Below, one piece after another: positions 12,192 through 21,400 of a stretch of 64,000 nt of DNA. The stretch is from Sweltsa coloradensis (taxonomy: Eukaryota > Arthropoda > Insecta > Plecoptera > Chloroperlidae), in contig JAMZAV010001724.1 of NCBI GenBank assembly GCA_024449915.1, forward strand, positions 1 through 64,000. The letters are read 5' to 3'. Numbering within the stretch: the stretch's first letter is position 1; each line of letters starts with the position of its first letter. The position numbers and the translations under genes were made by a program. The notes under the pieces were generated by a model. It was given only the letters and a program-made list of their open reading frames with translations, was not told the DNA's origin and searched no databases.

Positions 12192-12630
12192 GATTAAATA
12201 AATAAATAAATTGTATTTAGAGTCTACCCACTCAGTTATATAACTGATTTTCAGTGGGGGACTTTAAATCAAAGCGACCAAGCCAACCCTGTAGGCCCCG
12301 ACGCAATCGACGAGTGAGCGATAAAACCAACCAAAGATCGATATTTTTAATAGGAAATATAGCAATCAGTGGTATGGACAGTGCGAACACCCGCGGATCA
12401 ACGCCGGAATCAACAAGGCCGATTCAGAACAACTCTGAATTTATTATGTGATTCGTTGCTAGGACGGCTCCAAAGTCACCGTTTCGGCGTTTACAAGCTC
12501 CTAAGACAAGAACTGATGGACTTAAGTCCAAATCAGAAGTTAAAAAACTTCTGACTTTAGCGGGAATCGAACCCTGGACCTTCTGCATTGGAAGCAGATA
12601 CGCTAACCACAAGACCAACGACAACGAGCC
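12192..12630 (-). mobile_element. tRNA-Gly-derived SINE, full length
   Basis: The minus strand starts with a tRNA-like head at about 12630. It has the A-box-like TGGTTAGCG, an anticodon stem-loop CTGCTTCCAATGCAG (Gly-TCC position) and the B box GGTTCGATTCC. The body holds TATAACTGAGTGGGTAGACT and the element ends in a TTTATTTATTTATT tail. Confidence 0.8.
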
Positions 12631-12793
12631 ATTTTCAATTTTTTAATTAATAATCCTCTCAACACAGAGAAAAGTAGATTGCTAACAGTGTTATTTTACT
12701 CTAGAACACGGCTGCCGTTTTAATGGATTTTATCCAGTTTTAGTTTTTAGTTTTTATGGATATTTAGGGTGCAAAACGAATCAACGGATTTTT

Positions 12794-13464
12794 TAAGCGA
12801 GCGAAGCGAGCGTTTCCATTTGACTCTGCCGGATCAATAGTCACTGGTTTTTTTTTTTTTTTGTATGTCTTGCCATAACGTTCGAACGGAGGCTCGGATC
12901 GAGTTGAAATTTTGACCATCCGCAAGCTTTGTTCCCGATTGAATGCCATTAGTTTTGTGGCAAAATCGTTCAAAAAGTTAAAAAGTTACATTAAAGTTAA
13001 TCGAAAGTTTTTTTTTCAAACTTAACGGCGACAAAATCTGAGATGGCCAAATCATTTAGAATGTCCGTCCGGTCACGAATATGTTAATTTTATTTTGATC
13101 CGATAAGTAGTGTAGATGGAAATTGCATTATAACAAAAGTAACGTTACCATGGCAACGAAAACTCGCACGAGGTTCGCACTATGCACTGCCACCTAGAAG
13201 TAATCAAAATACTATCGAGGAAGCAGTGTATTATTTGTAACGTTTTCCCAAAGAAATGATGTCAAGGTCCTCTAGATGGCGGTGGATTTTATCCACAAAT
13301 TAAAGGTTTACCCAAATAGGCCTACCTTGGCAATAATAAATAATATTGGAAACATGGCCCAGTGGACAGCAAACGTAGCAAATTTTACAATTTTAATAAA
13401 TTGCAATGTGGGTCTAGTATAGCACGTGCTCGCTTATCAACGCGTCCAACAGAGTGTTTCCTAG
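12794..13464 (+). mobile_element. Helentron-like element, family C, copy 1
   Basis: It starts TTAAGCGAGCGAAGCGAGCG, then TTTCCATTTGACTCTGCCGG. It ends GCTCGCTTATCAACGCG, then TCCAACAGAGTGTTTCCTAG. AAGCGAGC at the start and GCTCGCTT near the end are the inverted subterminal pair. AACGC and GTGTT form the small terminal stem with one G-U pair. It is 671 bp and non-coding. Confidence 0.8.
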
Positions 13465-14145
13465 TTAGTCTATTTACGGATATTCCTTGAATTACGTTTC
13501 TATACTCATTTTCGTAAATTTGAATCTGAGCGGGCTAATTTTGATGGAAGGCGGTGGATAATCGATTCGATTTTTGATAAGGGTGGAGCTAGACGTGTCC
13601 CTGACATCGTAGGAACTGCTACTGAGGAGCAGTTGTGAAGTGTTTTTTTGTAGGGGGGGGGGGAAGCAAGTTAAATTAAACATCCAAGAACAAACAAAGG
13701 AGACTGGAACATACAAAATTATTTTCTTTTGTTTTTGTTTATAAAGTTTGTTTTATGCGATCTTAAACGAGAAAAATAGAATTAATATGATTAAAATGTT
13801 ATTAACAAGTTCTGCAATGTTATTATTGTACACAACATAATAATGGGCCTAGGTCAAAATCGTGATGCAACATTCATTGGGCTTAGGCTAGGTCTAGACC
13901 TAAGCATATTTTAACCAGGTCAGAAATGATTTTAATTTTAATTTTTTAATGTTTAAAGTTAAAACCGCTTTTTTTGTACAAAATAACAACATTCATTAAT
14001 TCATTTAGCAATGATCTTCAAAACAACTTGTAGTAGGAAACAAGCGTTTCCACCTCGACGCTTAGTGTACTTGTCAAGCAAATGAAATGTCCATCACAAT
14101 ATGACATACTAAATGCAATATGTAGGTTTTTCAAATGGAAATCTT
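13465..14145. other. Unassigned sequence
   Basis: About 680 bp with a G run near 13652. No gene or repeat recognised. Confidence 0.4.
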
Positions 14146-14157
14146 CCAGACCCCTTG

Positions 14158-14486
14158 GACCATCAAATTCCAACTGGCAACCTTCTCGTGGTTTGGCCCG
14201 TGATTAGGGGAGTTCTTCTCCCTGAAACTAATGGTGAGCTCTGGGTCGTCGTCGGGGAACTCTCCCCTTCCCTTTGACTACCTCCCCGACGACGACAATG
14301 ACAACACGGACGGATGATGACACAGACGGAGACGACCACGACGTGGGGGAACCCCTGCCCTCCCCATACGCTTGTGGCTGGTTCTGACCAGCACAGGCCT
14401 GTCCCTGCGTCACCCCTTACGTCCCTCCCATCGTCTTGATTAGCCAAATTGCATAAATATGAGACGTTAAGCAATATCCAATCAAT
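14158..14486 (+). mobile_element. SINE-like retroposon, second copy
   Basis: The same element as at 51408-51753, 329 bp, flanked by the 12-bp duplication CCAGACCCCTTG (14146-14157 and 14487-14498). It starts ACCATCAAATTCCAACT and ends AAGCAATATCCAATCAAT. Confidence 0.85.
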
Positions 14487-14498
14487 CCAGACCCCTTG

Positions 14499-15029
14499 AT
14501 TTACTTCCGACGCCTAGTGTATTTGTCAAGCAAATGAAAAGTCCATCACAATGTGACATACAAAATGTAATAATATGTAGGTATTTCAAGTGGAAATCGT
14601 AACAAATGGTGACGCAGCTTTGCTGTTAACAAAGATTTTGAACCCTTAAATCCAATACTGGAATAGAATAGAACAGTTGCGATTGCAAACGGTTCATTGA
14701 AATAACTTTAGAACACTCTTTCCCTAGTTACGGGCAGGCAACACACCAGCCTCCAGTAGGTCAATACTATACCAACACAGCCTTTCCCCTAAGCCACTCG
14801 TATGGACGCTCAATACAAATAGTCCGTTTCTTTCTCCGAGGACGCAAATCAATTACCCTTCGACGTCTTCACAACTGGGTGACGCGCGCGTCGACGCTGG
14901 TGTCACGGAATGTGGTCATGGATATCTGATTTGCGTCGCGCCCCTAGCATGAGGCCAACCTAGAACACAAGTTTAAGAATCTAAATCATTACTGTATTTA
15001 GTGTTTGAAAGGAATGCCAAAAGGCTGGA
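14499..15029. other. Unassigned sequence
   Basis: No gene recognised. GACGCGCGCGTCGACGC near 14881 is a short GC-rich palindromic patch. Confidence 0.35.
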
Positions 15030-15535
15030 TCATGTGAATGACATAAAGAGAAAGGGTGCCAACAGCTTACCTTAAATGGAGTAAGCGCGCCGCGAAAGAT
15101 GACATATAAACAAATACACAAATAAACAAATACAAAAATAAACAAATAAACTACATAATCAAAACGTTTTCGGTCCACGTGACCTTCCTCTGTTAGTGTA
15201 GAGAGAGAGGCTGAGTTGAAACTAAACTAGGCTAGCTGTTGGTTAGGGGTGAGGGGTGAGTGAATGAGTGTGGATTGGGCGACGGGGGGGGGGGGGGGGG
15301 GGGGAGAAGAGGGAGGAGAATCATCGTAGGTTTAAATTCGGTTTTTGGCGGGATTTGCAGATCCACTGGTAGGCCAGTTCCCATCTTCGTCCCGTCACAT
15401 TGACTGAAAACGTTTTTGATTATGTAGTTTATTTGCTTATTTGTGTATTTGTGTTTATGTTATCTTTCGCGGCGCGCCTACTCCATTTAAGGTAAGCTGT
15501 TGGCACCCTATCTCTTTATGTCATTCACATTACTG
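15030..15535. mobile_element. Penelope-like termini in inverted orientation
   Basis: The left part (15030-15175) and right part (15405-15535) are inverted copies. They carry CCAACAGCTTACCTTAAATGG, GCGCGCCGCGAAAGAT and CAAATACACAAATAAAC-like sequence. The same CCAACAGCTTACCTT boundary ends the Penelope-like element at 37687. Next to each arm is GAAAACGTTTT. On the left this forms a decayed hammerhead-like core, GGTCACGTGGACCGAAAACG. A G run lies in the spacer (15284-15304). Confidence 0.6.
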
Positions 15536-15544
15536 TAATTAGTT

Positions 15545-15745
15545 CTAGTGTGAAAAATGTCTAATGGCTAGTTAGATTGGAGAAGGGTTGACAGGTTGGG
15601 AAAGCAAAGAGAATATAAATCCCAGCCTGAAGGGCTGGGGCGACAAAACTTTTCACCTGCTGATGACAACTGCAGCTAATTTAAAGTTGTTACCTTAATC
15701 CACGACGCGTTTCGTCCTTCTGGGACTCATCAGGCAGATGGTGGC
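15545..15745 (-). mobile_element. Penelope-like terminal repeat carrying a hammerhead ribozyme
   Basis: 15555-15680 is repeated at 45030-45147 and again inverted at 45160-45259 (AGAAGGGTTGACAGGTTGGG; CCCAGCCTGAAGGGCTGGG; TTTTCACCTGCTGATGACAA). Downstream here is a full hammerhead core. Association with Penelope-like elements is inferred from the ribozyme and from the two other such ends in the window. Confidence 0.55.
15698..15739 (-). ncRNA. Type I hammerhead ribozyme core
   Basis: Read on the minus strand: AUCUGC, then CUGAUGA (15727-15733), GUCC (15723-15726), loop CAGAA, GGAC (15714-15717), GAAA (15710-15713), CGC, then GUC (15704-15706) and GUGGAU. Helix II is four perfect pairs. GUGGAU after the predicted cleavage GUC pairs with AUCUGC (two wobbles) as helix I. 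Helix III is minimal and palindromic (CGCG), as in Penelope-element ribozymes that act as dimers. All catalytic-core bases are present. Self-cleavage is predicted, not shown. Confidence 0.8.
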
Positions 15746-15884
15746 CACTAAAATCAGCTAACTACATGCAAACAAAACTCACAACACATAACCAAACCTG
15801 TGGTAGGGCCAAGCAAGAAGTAAATTCTACATGCATGTTGTCATCATCAGCAAGGTTACTTCAAACACCATTCATACTGGGCAC

Positions 15885-16210
15885 ACAGTCAGCACAACCA
15901 GTAAGGGGGCTTCCCTCACAACTTTAGTGCTCGGGAGACAAAACATCCATGACTCACCCTGGATTCGAACTAGGACCCTTGGCAACAAGAGAAAAGCTGC
16001 CCCTTCTGTTGTTGCTCGGCCAGGGTGCCTCTTCATTCATACTTAGAAGGGTTAGAGATGGGAAGGGTGGAAAGTCACATAACAGCACAACCAGTGAGGG
16101 GGCTTCCCTCCTAGACTCTGGTGCTTGGGCGACAAAACAACCATGTCTTAACCTGGATTTGAACCAAAACCCATGGCAACGAGAGAGGCTGCCCTACTAA
16201 TTGTGACTGG
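15885..16210 (-). mobile_element. Two tandem tRNA-like SINE heads
   Basis: Two related units, at about 15890-16040 and 16083-16210, share CAGCACAACCAGT, GGGGGCTTCCCTC and CCTGGATTYGAAC. On the minus strand the first has A-box-like TGGCCGAGC and B-box-like TAGTTCGAATCC about 50 bases on. The second is decayed. They are probably a dimeric or duplicated tRNA-derived SINE. Confidence 0.5.
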
Positions 16211-16436
16211 GATCAGAAAACGAAAGGAAAAGACATTACAAGTTGCAAGCTCTTGGCTATGGCTCAGACACATGTGCTAGCTTTTGGCTGCAGGTGAAAA
16301 GGTTGAAGGAAAAGAAGAGCAGGGTCTAACAGGTTCATCACCTGCTAGGGCCCCCCAGCAGGACATGGAGTCAACCTCCTCACTAGATTGTAGGCTGCAC
16401 TAAGAATTGAAAGGCATAAAACTCTGGTGCGACTTA

Positions 16437-16942
16437 TACCGTATAGTACCGAATATAGGCCGACCCGAAAAAAGGCCGACCCCCTAACTTTGGTCATCGA
16501 AATTTTAAAAAAGGAATTTTTAATTAAATATTCTTATTTTACGCGCCGTTATTCCTGCGGTCTGTTTCCGCGGAGCCAGTGCCAAGGTCGTTTTCCCCGC
16601 GCGGCCTATTGACGCGGAGCCCGTGATGACGTAGCGCTATGACGCAATCTCCAAGCAGACCGGTTCATATCGCCCAGTTATCTGTTCCACGTCATTCTAC
16701 ACTTGTCAGATGGCCTGCAGAAGGCCTGGAGATAGCGTCGCGTCCTCCGTGCCTGCCGTATTGTTGGCGCAGCGCCAGACACAAGCAGTGAACTTTACGT
16801 ATTTCCTTGTCACATGGCGCTGTAACTTGGTGTTTGAAATTAGCGCGTCAAAATGCCGATGCTCGCATATAGGCCGTAGGAGGGATTTTGAGACCTAAAA
16901 TAATAAAAAAAAAAGGTCGGCTATATTCGGTACTATACGGTA
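16437..16942. mobile_element. TACCGTATAG-type MITE
   Basis: Ends TACCGTATAGTACCGAATAT and its complement, about 29 bp with GGCCGACC, bordered by TA. The interior (GGCAGGCACGGAGGACGC region) is shared in reverse with 45960-46703. Confidence 0.85.
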
Positions 16943-16959
16943 TTCGCATGCAAGATTTT

Positions 16960-17005
16960 TTTAACTTCGACCCGGCACCTCCCCAATGGTGGAGGTGCCG
17001 GGTAT
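16960..17005. repeat. GGCACCTCC hairpin
   Basis: CCCGGCACCTCC, then CCAAT, then GGTGGAGGTGCCGGG forms a perfect stem of about 12 bp. The arm is the dispersed GGCACCTCCACC motif described in the findings. Confidence 0.7.
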
Positions 17006-17071
17006 CGTGTCCTGTCACTAAAAAAGATTGTGCGACGCACTTACGCAATAGTGACACTTAGTATGCATGCG

Positions 17072-17530
17072 ATAATACGAGTTTTTACCCATCATCATCA
17101 TTATCCATCGCTGTTTCCTGCTTCTAGCAGGGTCAGCTTGGGTTAAGCAACCAAATTTTTCCACTTCTTTCTATCCTCCCAAAATCGTACCATCTCTTCA
17201 ACATCTTCCCAGCTCTCTCCTCTTGCCTCCAAGTCTCCTGCTAATGCTATGATATCCTTCCAACTCTTTCTTGGTCTACCCCATCTTCTTCTTCCTTTAT
17301 GAATTCTTCTTTCATACATTTTCTTAGACATCCTATTTTCCCCCATTCGTTTCATATGTCCATACCATCTTAACCGTGTCCTTCCTATCCTGTCACTTAA
17401 CTTCTCTACACCTAGCATTTCTCTAATGTCCGTGATTCTTATTCTATCCCTTCTCGTCTTGCCCACTGTGCTTCTGAGGATTCTCATCTCTGCCGCCTGC
17501 ATCCGACTCTCCTCTCGATCACCCATTTAC
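17072..17530 (-). pseudogene. LINE reverse transcriptase C-terminal fragment
   Basis: A 127-codon frame (17143-17526) reads MRILRSTVGKTRRDRIR, then IGRTRLRWYGHMKRMGENRM, then GRRRWGRPRKSWKD. This is the C-terminal tail typical of many LINE proteins, with LRWYGHVxRM and GRPxxRW. The rest of the element is missing. Its 3' end runs into ATGATGATG repeats near 17090. The clade is uncertain (RTE or Jockey-like). Confidence 0.85.
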
Positions 17531-17599
17531 TTTACATTTACGAGTTTACTAATAATAATAATAAAATTCCAAGTTATGATAGGCCTACATAGCCTACAC

Positions 17600-17952
17600 G
17601 AGCCTTACCAACTGTGTAATATCATGGCCGCATCCTAGGACCTTTTTGGATACTAGGTTGCTAGACACTAAATGTGAATGGGGCTATGCCCTTTTCTAGC
17701 AACCTTTAATGAATCAATGTGTTAAAACAATAACAAAGGTTGAAATTGAAACCTTGTTATTTTTTAATTTTATATTTATTAATAGACATTTTTAGGTAGA
17801 ATTTCAGGATATTTGTTTACCCATACCCACAATACCAAATATTAAAATGTGTGACCTACATTTGCATACAAACCAGCTTTTTGATTTAAGACATCTGAAA
17901 ACTGAGGTGCGACTTACATCCGCGACCAACCTACAATTGAGTGAATACGGTA
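17600..17952. mobile_element. Partial TACCGTATTTTC-type MITE
   Basis: Matches the right part of the element at 52360-53217: GCATCCTA, TTTTTGGATAC, GTGTGACCTACATT, TTTTTGATTT, GACATCTGAAAACTG. It ends GAATACGGTA. The left end is missing. Confidence 0.6.
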
Positions 17953-18029
17953 AGCATAATAATTTAAATCAAATGCACTTTTAGTTTTACTACCTTTGGA
18001 GCTTCCAGCACAAGAGTTGTGACTGTCTT

Positions 18030-18105
18030 TATGCTTGAAGCACTCGTTGACAGACTCTGTAGAGTAATCGGGGACTCGGGTTCGATACCCGGCTGACATG
18101 GACTT
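18030..18105 (+). repeat. Possible tRNA-like remnant
   Basis: CTCGGGTTCGATACCCGG is a perfect T-arm with a B box. The upstream sequence does not fold into a normal tRNA, so this may be a decayed SINE head or chance. Confidence 0.3.
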
Positions 18106-18256
18106 TTTCAATTTCTAGATTCATTTCCATTGGTAGTTTTCTTATCATAAAATTTTTATAAATTCCAACCAAAATTTAGTATGGTGCTTGAAAGTTGAAA
18201 TTTGAATAAAGATGGAATTCAGATCCACACAAACTATTTCAGCAGACGAACAAGAC

Positions 18257-18453
18257 TCACGTGTTCCCAAAGAGTACTTCCGACTTCTTGTTGACGAAGT
18301 AGACTGCGAGGAAGGAGAATACGAGGACTACGACGCCGACAGCGAGCGTCAGTGCCTCGTGAGCCGCTGACGGTTTCAGGAACATCCGCACAGAGAACGT
18401 CAGCCAGATGGACTCGGTCCACGTCGAGTACTGGCCAGACCTCCAGTCGTAGT
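18257..18453 (-). CDS. NCSTN: Nicastrin last recognised exon: YSTWTES and membrane helix
   Basis: The exon reads DYDWRSGQYSTWTESIW, then a single hydrophobic helix (LTLAVGVVVLVFSFLAVYF), then VNKKSEVLFGNT and a TGA stop (18257-18259). YSTWTES and the helix are diagnostic of the family. The TGA overlaps a good donor (AC/GTGAGT at 18260). The exon may therefore splice to one more short coding exon, as the usual C-terminus is a few residues longer, or stop here. No such exon was recognised to the left. The acceptor is GTTCCAG at 18454, repeated in tandem upstream. Confidence 0.92.
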
Positions 18454-21400
18454 CTGGAACAACGCACAACAAGTTAGGTTAGGTAGTCTGGAACAACGCA
18501 CGCACCGTCAGACAACAAGTTAGGTTAGGTAGTCTGGAACAACGCACGCGCCGTCAGACAACAAGTTAGGTTAGGTAGTCTGGAACAACGCACGCACCGT
18601 CAGACAAGTCAAGTTAGGTTAGGTAGTCTGGAACAACGCACGCGCCGTCAGACAACAAATTGGGTTAGGGTAAACGAAACCAACACAACAAAAAACTTGT
18701 AAAAATACAGCCAAACCTTACACAATCAAAAGCAATGAGATCTAAAAGAAATGATAAGCTTATGTACGATGTACCCTCCTACATTTTTGCAATCTTAATA
18801 CATAAATTCACTCAGCCCTGTGACTGCATCCTTGCAAAGCTTGACAAATGAAATTTGTATGAACTTTTACATTTAAAACAATAGTTGCAAATAAAATTTT
18901 GCCATACATTGCAAGGATGCAGTAACAGGGCAATGTGAATTTAATCAATTTTCGTATAAAAATTGCGAAAATGTAGGAGGGTAGGCCTACATAAGCTTGG
19001 CATTTCTTTTAGATCTCATTGCTTTTGATTGTGTAAGGTTTGGCTGTATTTTTACAAGTTTTTTGTTATGTGTGGGATCTCATTACTTTTTCTAGTTCCA
19101 TTACAAAATTATTTGTTAAAATGTAATAATTTGATTGCTATGGTATTACCAATTAACAATAGAATGTAAAATATCTAGTGGTCCAAAGACTTGCTTTTGG
19201 TACACAATGTAGGTGATCATTGTCAAGTAACTATAGTTACTTGTTGATTATGCCTGTAAAAGGCTTATATTAAAATTTAAAACCTCTATTTGGAAGCCTT
19301 CCAGCAAACTTTTTCAACTTTTTACCTTTCCACTATTACCTTAATGTCCATGTAAAATATGAACGTTGTAGCCCAACCCATTTGGTCAGAATCGTGAGGC
19401 AATTGAAACTGGCTAATTAGACGGAAGTAGTAGTAACTAACATCCTTACAGTGATTTTGAGCTTGTTTCAAGTACTTTTTTCACCAAGAAGGAATTGTAC
19501 CCCCACCAAATTTGGCATGTGTTGTCACTTGTCAGGTACCTAAATCCCCTCAATTTTGATAGTTTTCAAGTTCACATCACGTTTCATGATGGCTGGGTAA
19601 CACCTTGAAATCACCCCAACTTTGCTTGCTGTATATAAGGTGCCCATGTGTGTAGTGCGCCATCGGCTTGACTGTGGCGCCCTAACGGGCACAGGTAGAT
19701 TTTTTTAAAGCAAACATTATAAATTAAACACTATGACGTAGACCTAGGTCTACCTACCAACTAGTTATTAAAAATTAGGTCTAGGCAAAAACATCAATAT
19801 TTCAATACTACAGTAAGATCTCTCTTATCCGATCTCCTCTTATCCGATGTTCCGTGTTAACCGAGCCGCCAAAAAAAAAAAAAAAAAAAAAAAATTAAAG
19901 TTTTAAATACGTAAATAAAACATAAAAATAATTACAGACGCCGCGCCGCACTTTTTTAAATGTACTCGCATACATTTGTAGGCATGCCTTACGAGTGAGT
20001 GCAAAGAAGATAGATCGGCGATATATCTCGACTTTCGAGCAGTGTGCATCAGTCTACTGAGCATATAGAGTTCAGTGGTCAGTGTGCGTCGGGCGCATCG
20101 CCGGTAAGCGTCAGTGTCACCCACTGAGCATATAGAGTTCAGTGTGCGTCGCGCGCATGCGCGTGCGCATACGATCCAGCCATCTCACACACAGCTGTTC
20201 AAAGATGGTCGTTGTGGAACTAGATGCAATCATGTTTCAACCGATTCACGTAATTCGTAATCACGACGCATTGAATTGTTATTCCTGGGCTTATCTTATT
20301 TCTTTCCCAGACTTATCTTGCGTCGTGAGCTTCAGCGCGGGCATAGTAGTGAGAGGTTTTCCCACATGAGAAAGAGAGCTAGGCCTAGGCCTAGGCCTAT
20401 GTTTGCATTGTAGGCCTAGGCCTACTGCGTCGAGTTTAGGCCTAGGCCTAGGCCTAGACATACGTTTTTATTACGACATGTAGGCCTAATTGTGTACGTG
20501 TGTTCGTGAGCTTAAATTACAAGCTATTAAATCATTTAGTATACCCTGTATGAAGTGTATCGTGTGTATTTTATGTTCCTTTATCCATTACATGTGTCAT
20601 ATATCATTTTACCACATCAGGCTATGCTACGAGAGCAAATAAACAATTGATCCGCGCCATCCGAGTTTTTCGCAAATCCGAGGTGCCCCCGGTCTCATCC
20701 AACTCGGATAAGAGGGATCTTACTGTATATCGATAAGTGGGAATATGTTCAATATCAAAATTTGGCTTGGTATCAAAATATAAACAAAAATGTTAAATTA
20801 CGTAATTTTGGCGGAGGTGCCGAGTAGTCGAAATTAAATTAATCCTGGCTTGTACATATTATGGTGGAGGTGGCAGGTCATAGAACACGATTGTGAGATC
20901 GTAAAAATTGCTGTGTTTTTGGTGATAACTTATCAACCCTAATTGACCACAAATTATTACTAGGAAAACGCTTAAGTCCCGCCGCGTTGTTGGATGAGCG
21001 TAATTGGTGCATTGAGCTGCCATGTGTTATGCGGATTTTCTGTTGTTCTGTGAAAAAATCAGAACTTTGTTGAATATTTTTTTTAAATTAAATTAAATTA
21101 AATAAAAAATTAACTTAATTTTTTTTAATTAATCGTAATTTTAAAAAAGGAAAAAATCGTTATATTGAAATTTTCATAAGAAATAATTATTCGATTGCGT
21201 ACAAATTTTACACGAATATATTAATTCATAAAATTAAGGTTCTGTGAAAAAATCATTATAATCGGATCAAGCATGTAGGAGTTATAAGTCGAGGAAATTT
21301 TTTAAAAAAAAATCGAAAAAAAATCGTAAAATTGCGATTTTCATGAGAAATTATTTTTTGTTTGCGCTCAAAAACGTGGCAGTTCTTAGTTCAGAGATTT

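Noticed and set aside
14163..14474. Open frame of 103 codons
   Set aside because: Lies entirely inside the SINE copy at 14158-14486.
15284..15304. G run as a possible quadruplex regulator
   Set aside because: Homopolymer in a repeat spacer; length may be a sequencing or slippage artefact.
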